From a bacterium (GTDB lineage: Bacteria > Bdellovibrionota > Bacteriovoracia > Bacteriovoracales > Bacteriovoracaceae): a stretch of 64,000 bases of DNA. The DNA lies in the NCBI GenBank assembly GCA_030425045.1, contig JAUHVL010000005.1, positions 145,047-209,046 on the forward strand, read 5' to 3'. The notes under the pieces were generated by a model. It did no database searches. It worked only from the letters and a program-made list of their open reading frames with translations, and was not told where the DNA came from. Position numbers and translations under genes: made by a program. Position 1 is the first letter of the stretch, and each line of letters begins with the position of its first letter. Shown here piece by piece: positions 1-8,448 of this stretch.

Positions 1-1263
1 GAGGAATTCTCCATCTTTTATCTTTCCCGGTCTCAGATGGCCGTAAAGGACGGGGATCAAAAGACATGAAGCACTATAGCTACCCAATGTCTTCCAGACG
101 GCTTTAATATTACCTTCAAAAATAAGCGCCATTAGGAAGCAGATAATAGCTGAAAAAATAATATTGAGCTTATAATAATGGATAGTTTTTTTACTTTCAC
201 TCTTTTTCCAGAGATCAAAAGAAAGAGTACTTCCTGCCAAGAAAAGATAAGAATCGAGGGTCGATAATATAGTGGCGAGGATACCAGCTAGAATAAAACC
301 TCTTAATCCTTCGGGCAGAGTTTTGACAGCATAAATTAAATAAGACTCGTTCGGATCTAGATCAGGCATGGTTGCCCTTGCATACATTGCTCCAAAAGTG
401 GTGCAGATATCAAAACAAAACCAGATGATTGTTGCGATGATAATCCCTTTTTTGGCGACACGAGGTTCTTTGGCGGCAAAACAACGTTGATAAAAATTAG
501 GGTCCACTAATGTAGATAGAGCAATGAAGCCCCAGACTAAGGTGTTTGCTAAACCAACGTTACCTGTTAATGAAAAATGGTTTTTAGGTAAATTTGCTTT
601 GAGAAAATCGATTCCACCAAAAGTCGTCACGCTAAAAAAGAGGACAAAAATGACGGCAGCACACATAACAAAAAACTGGACGAGGTCCGAAAAAACAACG
701 GCCCTAAAACCGCCCACCAGTGAGTAACTTAGGACGACCACGATTCCGATCAGCATACTCATGGTAAAGTCTAATCCAAAAAGGATTTGGATAAAGAGAC
801 CGAGGCTAATCACATAGGCGATAGGAAGAACATTAAAGAGATTAAAAATAGCAGCTAGTCTTGCAGACTTAGGACCAAACATTTTTTCAACCATGTCAGG
901 TAATGTGAAAGCACGATAACGAGATATTTTATCAACGAGAAAAAAAGCGAAGAGGAGATAAGTGAGATACCAAAAGAATCCTTGAGTGATAAAGTTGAAG
1001 ATCCCTTGTTCAAAAGCAATCGCCGTCACTCCAAAAATTCCACCATACCAAGTGGCAACAAGGGTCGCAATAAACATAGGAAGAGTAAGTTGGCGTCCCA
1101 TGAGTAAAACTTCTAGAGGAGTATTTTGCTCACCTTTCTTTTTTAAATGATGACCATAAAAAACACTGATGATTGTTACTACCAAAACCGTACTAAAAAC
1201 AATCCAATCGAATGTACTGATGAGTTTGACTATTTCTTGGGTCGAGGAATTCATGAGCGCCAT
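1..1263 (-). CDS. Sodium:solute symporter family protein, 5' part (cut by window edge)
   Basis: The window edge truncates this gene: about 421 N-terminal codons are present and the C-terminus lies outside. Read on the minus strand from ATG 1263 (a second in-frame ATG is at 1254), the frame stays open to base 1. The product is very hydrophobic with many membrane-spanning segments. It carries the sequence GGFRAVVFSDLVQFFVM around residue 170 and DPNFYQRCFAAKEP around residue 245, both characteristic of the solute:sodium symporter (SSS, TC 2.A.21) family. Such proteins sit in the inner membrane and use the sodium gradient to import sugars, amino acids, vitamins or organic acids. The substrate cannot be told from sequence. 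It is divergent from the glycine-rich protein gene at 1391. Confidence 0.85.
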   Translation of the reverse strand, partial: MALMNSSTQEIVKLISTFDWIVFSTVLVVTIISVFYGHHLKKKGEQNTPLEVLLMGRQLTLPMFIATLVATWYGGIFGVTAIAFEQGIFNFITQGFFWYLTYLLFAFFLVDKISRYRAFTLPDMVEKMFGPKSARLAAIFNLFNVLPIAYVISLGLFIQILFGLDFTMSMLIGIVVVLSYSLVGGFRAVVFSDLVQFFVMCAAVIFVLFFSVTTFGGIDFLKANLPKNHFSLTGNVGLANTLVWGFIALSTLVDPNFYQRCFAAKEPRVAKKGIIIATIIWFCFDICTTFGAMYARATMPDLDPNESYLIYAVKTLPEGLRGFILAGILATILSTLDSYLFLAGSTLSFDLWKKSESKKTIHYYKLNIIFSAIICFLMALIFEGNIKAVWKTLGSYSASCLLIPVLYGHLRPGKIKDGEFL

Positions 1264-1307
1264 TGTCCAATATTTCCGATCGTTTAGAAAGTTTTTAACA
1301 AAATTAC

Positions 1308-1335
1308 TAAAGTTATCCCGTTAATTTCCCGAAAA
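1308..1335 (+). promoter_or_regulatory. Possible sigma-28 (FliA)-type promoter
   Basis: TAAA at 1308-1311 is followed after 16 bases by CCCGAAAA at 1328-1335. This matches six of eight positions of the FliA -10 consensus GCCGATAA with near-standard spacing, about 55 bases before the ATG of the glycine-rich gene. fliA itself is encoded at 22396. A single near-match in AT-rich DNA can arise by chance. Confidence 0.25.
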
Positions 1336-1390
1336 ACCGTATGAGATAAAGCGTTGTACGCCAAAAATTTATACGCTCTTGGAGAACGTT

Positions 1391-3022
1391 ATGAAGTTTT
1401 TAGGAACGAAGTTAAAGATCCTTACCCTATGTTTGATGATGGCCCAAAGTCATCTCTATGCTGACTCGATACCGGGAAGTATTTTCGATGATGGTGGAAA
1501 TACTGGTAACGATAATAGCGGCTATTACGATGACGAGGGGGGAAGCCCAAATCCAAACTCAGGTGCATACCAAGATTGTTCTCATATTAATCAATCATCT
1601 TATCGTGATGCCTATTTGTTTTGTGTGAATGCAACAACAGCGAGAGTGAATGGAGTTGATTGTGTTGATTGTCTTCAGCCAAGAAATAGAACAGCTGAAA
1701 TTTTAGGAACGATTGCAGGTCCACTTGCTTACACTATTACTGGACTTGGAAGTGCTTACTTCAACTATAGATCAAATCGTGCTTGGGCAAATGCTTATCA
1801 GCATGGCTTTGATGCTTGTACGACTCAACTTAGTGATTACCAACAATATAATATTACTCGTGGGTCTAATCCCATTTTACCAGCAGAGCAACAAGGTCTG
1901 ATGGATTCTTGTAATGGTTATGCTTATAACCAGTTTGCAGGTATGGGTGGACTTTATGGAAATGGTTTTGGTGGCTTTGGAAATCCATGGCTATCAGCTG
2001 GTTATAGTCCGGGCTTTATGTCTGGGATGATGGGTCCTTATGGTCATGGACTTGGTATCGGTGGAGGTATCGGTATTGGTCTCGGTGGCATGGGCGGCCT
2101 TGGTGGAATGGGCGGCTTAGGTATGGGCGGCTTAGGTATGGGCGGTCTCGGAATGGGACGAGGTATCGGTTTTGGAATTGGAGCTGGTATCGGTCTTGGT
2201 GGTCCAGGCATGGGTGGCATGGGCGGCATGGGTGGTCCATGGGGAATGGGCCCAGGCTGGGGCATGGGTGGTCCAGGTATTGGTATCGGTGGAGGAATCG
2301 GTATCGGTGGCGGACTAATGGGACCTGGCATCGGCGGTGGAATTGGAATTGGCGGTGGCCCTTGGGGCGGCGGTGGAATGATGGGACCTGGTATCGGTGG
2401 TGGTATTCATGGTGGCATCGGAATAGGCGGCGGCCCTTGGGGTGGCGGCGGAATGATGGGACCTGGTATCGGTGGAGGAATCCACGGTGGTATCGGAATT
2501 GGCGGTGGCCCTTGGGGCGGCGGCGGAATGATGGGTCCTGGTGGCGGAATGATGAGTCCTGGTTGGCCAGGTGCTGGCGGCGGCGGAATGATGGGCCCTG
2601 GTGGTATGTGGGGAATCAATGGTGGTCCCGGTGGCGGAATGTGGGGTAACGTAGGTGTACCTAACGGCGGAATGTGGGGACATCCAAGTGGAGGCTACTG
2701 GAATAATGGTGGCGGTTGGGCAAACCAAAACTACTGGCAACAACAGCAACAACAAATGGCCCAAGCTTATGCGCAAGCACAAGAAAGAAATGCTTTTATG
2801 CAAGACAGAGGGATGGCAAACTACCAAGCAAATATGGGTGCCGCTCAAAGTTTATATCAAAACTACGCTTTAGCAGGAACGCATTATAATCAAGGAATGC
2901 AGGGAATGTATGGCGGAGGAAACTGGGGTTATAACGGTTTTGTTGGTGCACAACCTTATGCTGCTGGTAACTTGGGATTGAACTTCTCTGCTGGTGCTTA
3001 CGCTGGCATGTATCGGTGGTAA
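1391..3022 (+). CDS. Secreted glycine/methionine-rich repeat protein
   Basis: I do not recognise a family. The start is the ATG at 1391, chosen because GGAGAA lies just upstream; a TTG four codons earlier is also in frame. Residues 1-25 form a signal peptide ending around LYADS. Residues about 30-170 are an ordinary domain with several cysteines (including a CVDC pair). Residues about 175-430 are almost only Gly, Met, Ile, Leu, Pro and Trp, with GMGGLGMGG runs and a 25-residue unit repeated in tandem. The C-terminal 110 residues are Gln/Asn/Ala/Tyr-rich with a QQQQQQ run. This is the composition of a secreted, flexible or self-associating surface or matrix protein. A strong terminator follows. 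The Pro-rich frames on the opposite strand are by-products of the GC-rich repeat. Confidence 0.8.
   Translation: MKFLGTKLKILTLCLMMAQSHLYADSIPGSIFDDGGNTGNDNSGYYDDEGGSPNPNSGAYQDCSHINQSSYRDAYLFCVNATTARVNGVDCVDCLQPRNRTAEILGTIAGPLAYTITGLGSAYFNYRSNRAWANAYQHGFDACTTQLSDYQQYNITRGSNPILPAEQQGLMDSCNGYAYNQFAGMGGLYGNGFGGFGNPWLSAGYSPGFMSGMMGPYGHGLGIGGGIGIGLGGMGGLGGMGGLGMGGLGMGGLGMGRGIGFGIGAGIGLGGPGMGGMGGMGGPWGMGPGWGMGGPGIGIGGGIGIGGGLMGPGIGGGIGIGGGPWGGGGMMGPGIGGGIHGGIGIGGGPWGGGGMMGPGIGGGIHGGIGIGGGPWGGGGMMGPGGGMMSPGWPGAGGGGMMGPGGMWGINGGPGGGMWGNVGVPNGGMWGHPSGGYWNNGGGWANQNYWQQQQQQMAQAYAQAQERNAFMQDRGMANYQANMGAAQSLYQNYALAGTHYNQGMQGMYGGGNWGYNGFVGAQPYAAGNLGLNFSAGAYAGMYRW
2321..2533 (+). repeat. In-gene tandem repeat, about 75-bp unit, three copies
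   Basis: Three consecutive copies encode GPGIGGGI, then GIGIGGGPWGGGGMM. Copy 1 (2321-2383) is 63 bp and lacks the four residues HGG/I in the middle. Copies 2 (2384-2458) and 3 (2459-2533) are 75 bp each, with mostly synonymous differences between them. The unit is a multiple of three, so copy number can change without breaking the frame. Confidence 0.9.
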
Positions 3023-3058
3023 AAAAAGTTAAAGAGAAATATAACAATAGTGAAAATT

Positions 3059-3084
3059 AAGGAGGCCAATGCCTCCTTTTTTTA
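3059..3084 (+). terminator. Rho-independent terminator after the glycine-rich gene
   Basis: AAGGAGGC (3059-3066) pairs perfectly with GCCTCCTT (3071-3078) around a CAAT loop, and a run of T follows. It ends the forward transcript and overlaps the stop codon of the converging gene at 3082. Confidence 0.85.
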
Positions 3085-3495
3085 TTTGTTGTGAATAAGA
3101 GTTTTAATATCTGATCTAAAAATAACTTGAATTTTATCGTGATCAATTAATTTTTCAATTAGGCCAGCACCAAAAGTTGGATGCTCAATAACATCGCCCT
3201 CATGGAAGGCCGTTCTCGGACTATACTTGTGATGTTCTTTGGTTGGATCGTTAACAGCTGCTTGCCAAAGGTCAGCAACGGCGGGGCCCGTTTTCTTTTT
3301 CGTCACTCGACGTGATCCCGACTTTTTAATTTTTTCAAGAGTAGCATCTTTAAATGAATGTGTTCCATTACAGGTTTTACATTGAACTTTGTGAGGAACT
3401 TTATCCGTCTTCATTGTTACAATAATATGAGCAAGAGTGAGCTTACATTTATTACAAAGAGAGAGTACTTCTTTTCCTACTCCGAGAGATGACAT
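3082..3495 (-). CDS. Small zinc-ribbon protein with a C-terminal UvrD/CarD-tail-like domain
   Basis: The product is 137 residues. I chose ATG 3495 because AAGGAA precedes it; the longer open frame back to 3657 would run over the start of uvrC and has no support. Residues 12-45 hold two cysteine pairs (CNKC and CKTC) typical of a zinc ribbon, then a basic linker. The last 50 residues contain FHEGDVIEHPTFGAGLIEKL, like the small beta domain found in CarD, TRCF and the C-terminal tail of UvrD-type helicases, which bind RNA polymerase or DNA. A transcription- or repair-associated role is inferred from this and from divergent placement 74 bp from uvrC. Confidence 0.75.
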   Translation of the reverse strand: MSSLGVGKEVLSLCNKCKLTLAHIIVTMKTDKVPHKVQCKTCNGTHSFKDATLEKIKKSGSRRVTKKKTGPAVADLWQAAVNDPTKEHHKYSPRTAFHEGDVIEHPTFGAGLIEKLIDHDKIQVIFRSDIKTLIHNK

Positions 3496-3569
3496 AAAAA
3501 TTCCTTGGCAGTGAGTAATTGAGGTTGTTAGGTTAAGGGGAGGTTTGATGAAAGTAAAGGCAAGGTGCC

Positions 3570-5450
3570 ATGGCCGAAGAGAAATACAAGAGTAAATTAC
3601 TTGATCAAGCAAAAGCATTACCAAAGAAGCCTGGTTGCTACTTGATGAAGAACTCAAAAGATGAAGTCATCTACGTTGGGAAGGCGAAAAATCTACGTGC
3701 TCGGGTTTCGAGCTATTTTCAAAATTCTGCTCATTCGGCAAAAACGACAATTTTAGTCTCTCATATTAGAGATTTTGACTTTATGTTAACTGAGTCAGAC
3801 TCTGAAGCGTTTGTCCTTGAGAATAACCTTATTAAGAAGTTTACTCCTCGATACAATATTATGATGAGGGATGATAAGTCTTATCCCTATATTGTACTCG
3901 ATACCAATGAACCTTACCCACGTTTTCTCTACCAAAGAAGGTTTAAGCGTTCTGAAAAAAAGAAAGTTTTTGGACCTTTTGCCCATGGAAGTAATATCAG
4001 TGAAGTTTTAAGAATCTTAACGAAATCTTTTGAGTTGCGAGATTGTACTTTGCGAGAATTTAACTCGCGGAAAACACCTTGTTTACTCTATCAAATAAAA
4101 CAGTGTAGTGCTCCTTGTGTAGGGCATATCAACTCTAGTGAGTATGATAGAGATTTAAATAATGCTCTTGGTTTTTTTGAGGGACGTGGAGAACAGTCAT
4201 TATCGATTTTAAAACAAAAGATGGAAAGTGCCGCTCATAACGAAGAGTTCGAACTGGCAGCACTTTTAAGAGATAATATTCAAGTTTTAGAAGAGTTTCT
4301 AAATTACTCAATACAAAAAAATGTTGAGTTTCAGGGAGAGTATAAAGACATCGATATCATTGCTTATGTCAAAGGTGATGTCGAAGTCGATGTTGCCCTC
4401 TATAGCATTCGTAATCGGATTTTAATTGGAAAGAAAAACTTTCATTTCCCACTTGTAGACTGCTTAGATGATTTAGAAACGGAAGTGATGTCTTTTATTT
4501 ATCAATATTATAATAAGACCATTGATACTTTTCCCGAACTTTTAATTTTCTCGCTTGAAGATGAAAACGAAAAGGTTTTTAAAGAAGCCCTCGCTTCGAT
4601 GTCATCAATTCGCATGAATGAAAATTTTAAGCAATTTGAATCTCTATTAAAGCTAACAAGAGACTATGCTTATGAACAACAAAAGATAAGGTCAAACAAT
4701 GCTACTTCTGTCTACTTAGGCTTAGAAAAACTACAGCAACTCATTGGGCTTTCGGAAAGACCAGTGCGACTAGAGTGTTATGATGTGGCGATCTTCCAAG
4801 GGAAATCTCCTACTGCTTCTTGTATTGTTTCGATAGATGGCAAGTTAGAAAAAAGTGATTATCGTTATTACCATTTACAAGAAAGACCTGAGGGGAACAA
4901 CGACTTTGCGATGATGGCCGAAGTTCTAGAGAGAAGATTAAAGTATGGTAATTTACCGGACGTTTTTATTGTTGATGGTGGTAAAGGCCAGGTGAATATT
5001 TTTATCGAAGTGTTGAAAGAGAAAGAAATTGATATTCCGGTTGTTGGTATTGCTAAAAGTAAAATGAAAAGTAATTTTAAAAAAGATACTCTTTCAAAGA
5101 GTGAAGAAAGGCTCGTTATTCCTGGGCGATTAAATGACTATATTTTAAATAAAAATAAAGCTCTCTTACAGATCGTTACGGGGATGAGAGATGAGGCCCA
5201 TCGGTTTTCAAGAAAGCTTCACCATAAAAAAGAAAAGTCGCGACTTTTTTCAAGTTGGTTAGATCATATTCCCGGTGTCGGACCTAAAACCAAAGAGAAG
5301 GTTTTAGGAAATATTAAAGTATCCCCAAGCGCCCTGAGAGAACAAGATGTCGATCAGATCTCCCAAGAATTAAAGATAAGCCCGAAGATGGCAAAAAAAA
5401 TAAAAGATTATTTAGAATCAGTTGATGATGTGAACAGTCTTTCTGACTGA
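3570..5450 (+). CDS. uvrC: UvrABC excinuclease subunit C
   Basis: UvrC makes both incisions around a bulky DNA lesion in nucleotide excision repair after UvrB loading. At 626 residues it has the usual length. The GIY-YIG nuclease domain (3' incision) is at residues 20-95, with GCYLM and VIYVGKAKNLRARVSSYF. A cysteine-bearing segment (CLLYQIKQCSAPC) follows, then a UVR motif near 205-240 that contacts UvrB. The RNase H-like 5' incision domain contains ECYDVA (D405) and VDGGKGQ (D469), and a helix-hairpin-helix region (HIPGVGPKTKEKVL) is at the C-terminus. The ATG at 3570 has only a weak AAGG upstream. The 3' end overlaps the converging small gene by 33 bases. Confidence 0.97.
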   Translation: MAEEKYKSKLLDQAKALPKKPGCYLMKNSKDEVIYVGKAKNLRARVSSYFQNSAHSAKTTILVSHIRDFDFMLTESDSEAFVLENNLIKKFTPRYNIMMRDDKSYPYIVLDTNEPYPRFLYQRRFKRSEKKKVFGPFAHGSNISEVLRILTKSFELRDCTLREFNSRKTPCLLYQIKQCSAPCVGHINSSEYDRDLNNALGFFEGRGEQSLSILKQKMESAAHNEEFELAALLRDNIQVLEEFLNYSIQKNVEFQGEYKDIDIIAYVKGDVEVDVALYSIRNRILIGKKNFHFPLVDCLDDLETEVMSFIYQYYNKTIDTFPELLIFSLEDENEKVFKEALASMSSIRMNENFKQFESLLKLTRDYAYEQQKIRSNNATSVYLGLEKLQQLIGLSERPVRLECYDVAIFQGKSPTASCIVSIDGKLEKSDYRYYHLQERPEGNNDFAMMAEVLERRLKYGNLPDVFIVDGGKGQVNIFIEVLKEKEIDIPVVGIAKSKMKSNFKKDTLSKSEERLVIPGRLNDYILNKNKALLQIVTGMRDEAHRFSRKLHHKKEKSRLFSSWLDHIPGVGPKTKEKVLGNIKVSPSALREQDVDQISQELKISPKMAKKIKDYLESVDDVNSLSD

Positions 5451-5630
5451 GTGATCACACTTAATACATTTTGCTGTTTCTTGAACATAAAGGTTTTTAA
5501 AATCTGAAAAATGGTTAAAGCGATAGGGAGCGTCGCAAACGGGGCAATGGTTTACTTGCTTTTCAACTTCTTCAACTTCTCCAAAATACTCTTCAAATTT
5601 CTCAAATTTATAGTCAGCGTCATATCTCAT
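5418..5630 (-). CDS. Small CxxC-CxxC zinc-ribbon protein
   Basis: The product is 70 residues with an acidic first third and two cysteine pairs, CPVC near residue 29 and CIKC near residue 55, the pattern of a single zinc ribbon. The ATG at 5630 is preceded by AGAGGA at good spacing, which supports expression. The last 11 codons lie antisense to the end of uvrC, so the two genes converge and overlap. I do not recognise a named family; nucleic-acid or protein binding is only an inference from the zinc ribbon. Confidence 0.65.
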   Translation of the reverse strand: MRYDADYKFEKFEEYFGEVEEVEKQVNHCPVCDAPYRFNHFSDFKNLYVQETAKCIKCDHSVRKTVHIIN

Positions 5631-5729
5631 GGCAGTTTCCTCTTGGTTGCAGGTATCTAACTCATCGGGAGTAGGTAAGAGATATTTAATTTGATGTTCA
5701 GAGTGCTTATCTTAAGGTAGTTTTTGCAT

Positions 5730-6368
5730 ATGGAAAAAAGGGACAGAAAAGAAAGTTTACTGAAAACATTTGAAGGGCAAATCTTTCAGTCGACACTGGA
5801 CTATATTGTAGGTCTTGGGCTTGAAATAAGAGAGAATACTAAGACACCTGTACTTTCACCTGAGGAAGATATTGTTGAGAAAATGCAGGATGAGCAGAAG
5901 GTTGAAGAAAATTTTCAACAAGAAGAAAAAGAGCTTAGTCTAACAGTTGATCGAACGGATTTTAAAATTGATTTACTCTTTATTGGTGAAGTTCCTGCCG
6001 ATTTTGTCGAGGGAGAAACTAACGATCTTCTCTCTAAAATGATCACTGCCTTAAATCTTGCTCCAGAGAAAACGGAAACATTACTTTTAAATAGAGAAGA
6101 TGAGAATTCTCTAGCACTTATCCAGTCAAAAATGAAAGAGTGCTCTCCGCATGCAATGGTTACCTTAGGAGCTTATGCGACAAACCTATTACTTGATAAA
6201 AAGACAAAGTTATCTAAAGTGCACGGAAAAGAGCAAAAGTATATTTATGAAGAGAAAAACTATAGTTTCTTTCCGGTTTTTCATCCTGATTATTTGAACA
6301 TCAACCCAAATATGAAAAGAACAGCTTGGAATGATCTTAAGTTGGTTCTTGAGTTCCTGAGTAAATAA
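5730..6368 (+). CDS. Divergent uracil-DNA-glycosylase-fold protein
   Basis: The product is 212 residues from ATG 5730 (AAGG upstream; an in-frame TTG lies two codons earlier). The N-terminal 75 residues are charged and Gln/Glu-rich. The C-terminal 135 residues follow the family 4/5 UDG fold: LLFIGEVPA where active enzymes have GEAPG, VTLGAYATNLLL in the middle, and FFPVFHPDYLNINPNMKRTAWNDL near the end, matching the conserved HPxxL...W.DL motif. The iron-sulphur cysteines of family 4 enzymes are absent and the first motif is degenerate, so activity on uracil is uncertain. A DNA repair or DNA-binding role is plausible next to uvrC. Confidence 0.65.
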   Translation: MEKRDRKESLLKTFEGQIFQSTLDYIVGLGLEIRENTKTPVLSPEEDIVEKMQDEQKVEENFQQEEKELSLTVDRTDFKIDLLFIGEVPADFVEGETNDLLSKMITALNLAPEKTETLLLNREDENSLALIQSKMKECSPHAMVTLGAYATNLLLDKKTKLSKVHGKEQKYIYEEKNYSFFPVFHPDYLNINPNMKRTAWNDLKLVLEFLSK

Positions 6369-6462
6369 TTCCTGTTTTTATTCAACTTGAATCAACTTTA
6401 ATGAAGCGATAGACTAAGGTATCGAGTAATGTCAACGTTACTCTTTGACAGGATGTCTTACC

Positions 6463-7665
6463 ATGATCTCAAAGATGAGATGTTTGTTTATTCTCAGTGC
6501 ACTTAGTTTTTCTTCACACGCAAAGATCGCTAGAATTTATGGATCAACTCATCCTTATGAAGAGAAAGTTCCCTATATCAGAGTTAAGATGCCCTCAACT
6601 CACTCCAAAGTGAAAATAAAAGGTCTGGATATTAAAAGGAAGTTTCATTTAACTAACGACATTAAGTTTTTTCCAGGTCGAAAGGGAATCTCCATTAACT
6701 GTAGTCTGCTTGGAAAGAGACAGCAGTTTAAAAGACCTACCTTGGTCGCTAGTTTCGCTTCAAGCACGGGGCTTTTGACTGTTACTAATGATAAGTACCA
6801 AGGCCTTGTTCATGTCGTCGCAAGAGAAGATAGTCGAAACTGTAATATTATTAATGAGACTGATTTGGAGAGTTATCTTGGTGGACTTTTATCAAAAGAA
6901 ATGAACGCAAAGTGGCCTCTTGAAGCTTTGAAGGCTCAAGCTGTTGCTGCTAGAACATATGCTTATCACAAGATAAAAACCCTTGAAGCTTCTAAAAATA
7001 ATGATGAGGGAGATCATCTCTATCACATAGAGAATTCTGAAAAGCATCAAGTTAGTGGGGATTTCTTCGATATTACAAAGTCGACAAAAAAAGCGACAGA
7101 GCAAACAGAAGGAGAAATTCTCATTGGTGGAAAGGGAAAACTAACGTCTGTCTTTTTTCATGCCAGTTGTGGAGGAAAAACACTTTTGCCTAATCAAGTT
7201 TGGCAAAATCGAGTTCGAAGTTATAAATCTGTTAAGTGTAATTTTTGTAAAAAAAGTAAAAAGAAGCATTGGAAGCATCAATTTAAATCTCGTGAACTGG
7301 GGAAGTTTGTTAATTGGCTTATAAAAGAAAACCATATTAGTGATGATGCAAAATTTCATAAGCATAAAAAGATATTTATCGTAAAAAGTAAAAAGTGGGA
7401 TCGTAACTTACGCCTTTATTTAGGTGATAAGCTTTATAAAATTAAAAAGTCTCATATCAGACGTTACTTTGGACGTTTTAAGGTTCGTTCAAATAATTTT
7501 GTTTTGGCGATGAAAAAAGGAAAGGTTTATCTACAAGGTAATGGTCACGGACATGGTGTAGGCATGTGCCAGTTGGGAGCATTAGATTTGGCCAAAAAGG
7601 GATGGAGTTACAAACAGATTTTGGCCCATTATCTTCCTGGTCATAAAATCCAAAAAATTTACTAG
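6463..7665 (+). CDS. SpoIID/LytB-family peptidoglycan lytic transglycosylase
   Basis: SpoIID-type enzymes cleave glycan strands of peptidoglycan that have lost their stem peptides. The start is ATG 6463 with AGGA upstream; residues 1-19 are a signal peptide ending in SHA. The conserved block LESYLGGLLSKEM (E146 matches the catalytic glutamate), then ALKAQAVAARTYAY, is near residues 135-170. HASCGGKT followed by CNFC could bind zinc, as described for some SpoIID proteins. The C-terminal signature NGHGHGVGMCQLGA and YKQILAHYLPGH is intact. The next gene is an Amidase_3 enzyme, the activity that makes SpoIID substrates, so the pair probably remodels wall together. Confidence 0.9.
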   Translation: MISKMRCLFILSALSFSSHAKIARIYGSTHPYEEKVPYIRVKMPSTHSKVKIKGLDIKRKFHLTNDIKFFPGRKGISINCSLLGKRQQFKRPTLVASFASSTGLLTVTNDKYQGLVHVVAREDSRNCNIINETDLESYLGGLLSKEMNAKWPLEALKAQAVAARTYAYHKIKTLEASKNNDEGDHLYHIENSEKHQVSGDFFDITKSTKKATEQTEGEILIGGKGKLTSVFFHASCGGKTLLPNQVWQNRVRSYKSVKCNFCKKSKKKHWKHQFKSRELGKFVNWLIKENHISDDAKFHKHKKIFIVKSKKWDRNLRLYLGDKLYKIKKSHIRRYFGRFKVRSNNFVLAMKKGKVYLQGNGHGHGVGMCQLGALDLAKKGWSYKQILAHYLPGHKIQKIY

Positions 7666-7695
7666 TTCACATTCGACGAGCTATTTTTAACTCGC

Positions 7696-7701
7696 TATAC
7701 T
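7696..7701 (+). promoter_or_regulatory. -10-like hexamer TATACT next to the amidase start
   Basis: TATACT at 7696-7701 is separated from ATG 7709 by seven bases, which would place the transcript start on or beside the start codon. The upstream -35 match (TTCGAC at 7672-7677, 18-base spacer) is poor. Confidence 0.35.
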
Positions 7702-7708
7702 AAATTTA

Positions 7709-8446
7709 ATGAAGGTTTTCAGCACAGTACTCATACTCATTTTTAATTTTAATATTGTCGCTAAGACAATTGTGATCGACCCCGGTCATGGGGGAGACGA
7801 TCATGGGGCTAAGAGGTTTTTAAAGCTTGGTAAGAAAAAAGTCTTGATTGCTGAAAAAAATTTGGCCTTAGATTTGGCAAAAAAAATTAAAAAGAGATTA
7901 GAGCCTACACATAAAGTTTATCTTACGAGAACAGTTGATCGAGAAGTCGCGCTAATGGATAGAGCAAGTATCGCTGAAAAATTACAAGCCGATCTTTTTA
8001 TTTCTGTTCATATCAACGCAAGTTCAAAGAAGAAGCCTCGTGGATTTGAGACCTATTATTTGGATAACCATAAAGATAGTGCCGTTAAAAAAGTTGAAGA
8101 ACTGGAGAATAATACGGGAACATTTGAAGGTGAAGAACTCATCATCCGTCAGATCTTAACAGAATTATTGATTTCAAAAACAGTAGATACTTCCAAGGCA
8201 CTCGCTCGCTCGATTCATGGTCAAGTTCATAAACAAGTTGGAAGACCTTATAAAATGATAAACCGTGGGGTTAAACCTGGTTTGTTTTTTGTTCTCGCCC
8301 TGGCCAAAAGACCTGCCGTTTTACTTGAAGTAGGGTTTCTCTCAAACTCAAAAGAGCTCAAAAGAATGTTGAGCTCAGAATTTCAAGATCGTTATGCCCA
8401 GGCAGTAGCTGATGGGATCAATCAATATTTAAAAACAAAGAAGTAA
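7709..8446 (+). CDS. N-acetylmuramoyl-L-alanine amidase (Amidase_3, AmiC/CwlM type)
   Basis: This enzyme removes the stem peptide from peptidoglycan by hydrolysing the bond between MurNAc and L-alanine. The 245-residue protein has a short signal peptide (residues 1-18) and then the catalytic domain alone. The zinc ligands are H27 (DPGHGG), E49 (EKNLAL) and H101 (SVHINAS), and the catalytic glutamate is E207 in LLEVGFLSN. It follows the SpoIID-type gene by 43 bases. There is no Shine-Dalgarno sequence before ATG 7709, but TATACT ends seven bases before it, so the message may be leaderless. Confidence 0.93.
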   Translation: MKVFSTVLILIFNFNIVAKTIVIDPGHGGDDHGAKRFLKLGKKKVLIAEKNLALDLAKKIKKRLEPTHKVYLTRTVDREVALMDRASIAEKLQADLFISVHINASSKKKPRGFETYYLDNHKDSAVKKVEELENNTGTFEGEELIIRQILTELLISKTVDTSKALARSIHGQVHKQVGRPYKMINRGVKPGLFFVLALAKRPAVLLEVGFLSNSKELKRMLSSEFQDRYAQAVADGINQYLKTKK

Positions 8447-8448
8447 CT

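Noticed and set aside
524..727. Forward open frame inside the symporter region
   Set aside because: The minus strand encodes a continuous SSS-family protein here; the forward frame is antisense to it and has no ribosome site.
2321..2533. Considered as a CRISPR-like or non-coding satellite repeat
   Set aside because: The unit is a multiple of three, has no spacers, stays in frame and differs mainly at synonymous positions, so it is a protein repeat.
2016..2848. Long Pro-, Arg- or Trp-rich open frames overlapping the glycine-rich gene on both strands
   Set aside because: They are alternative readings of GC-rich Gly/Met codons (GGN read backwards gives NCC, proline). They have no ribosome sites or sensible starts, and the forward gene has a signal peptide and terminator.
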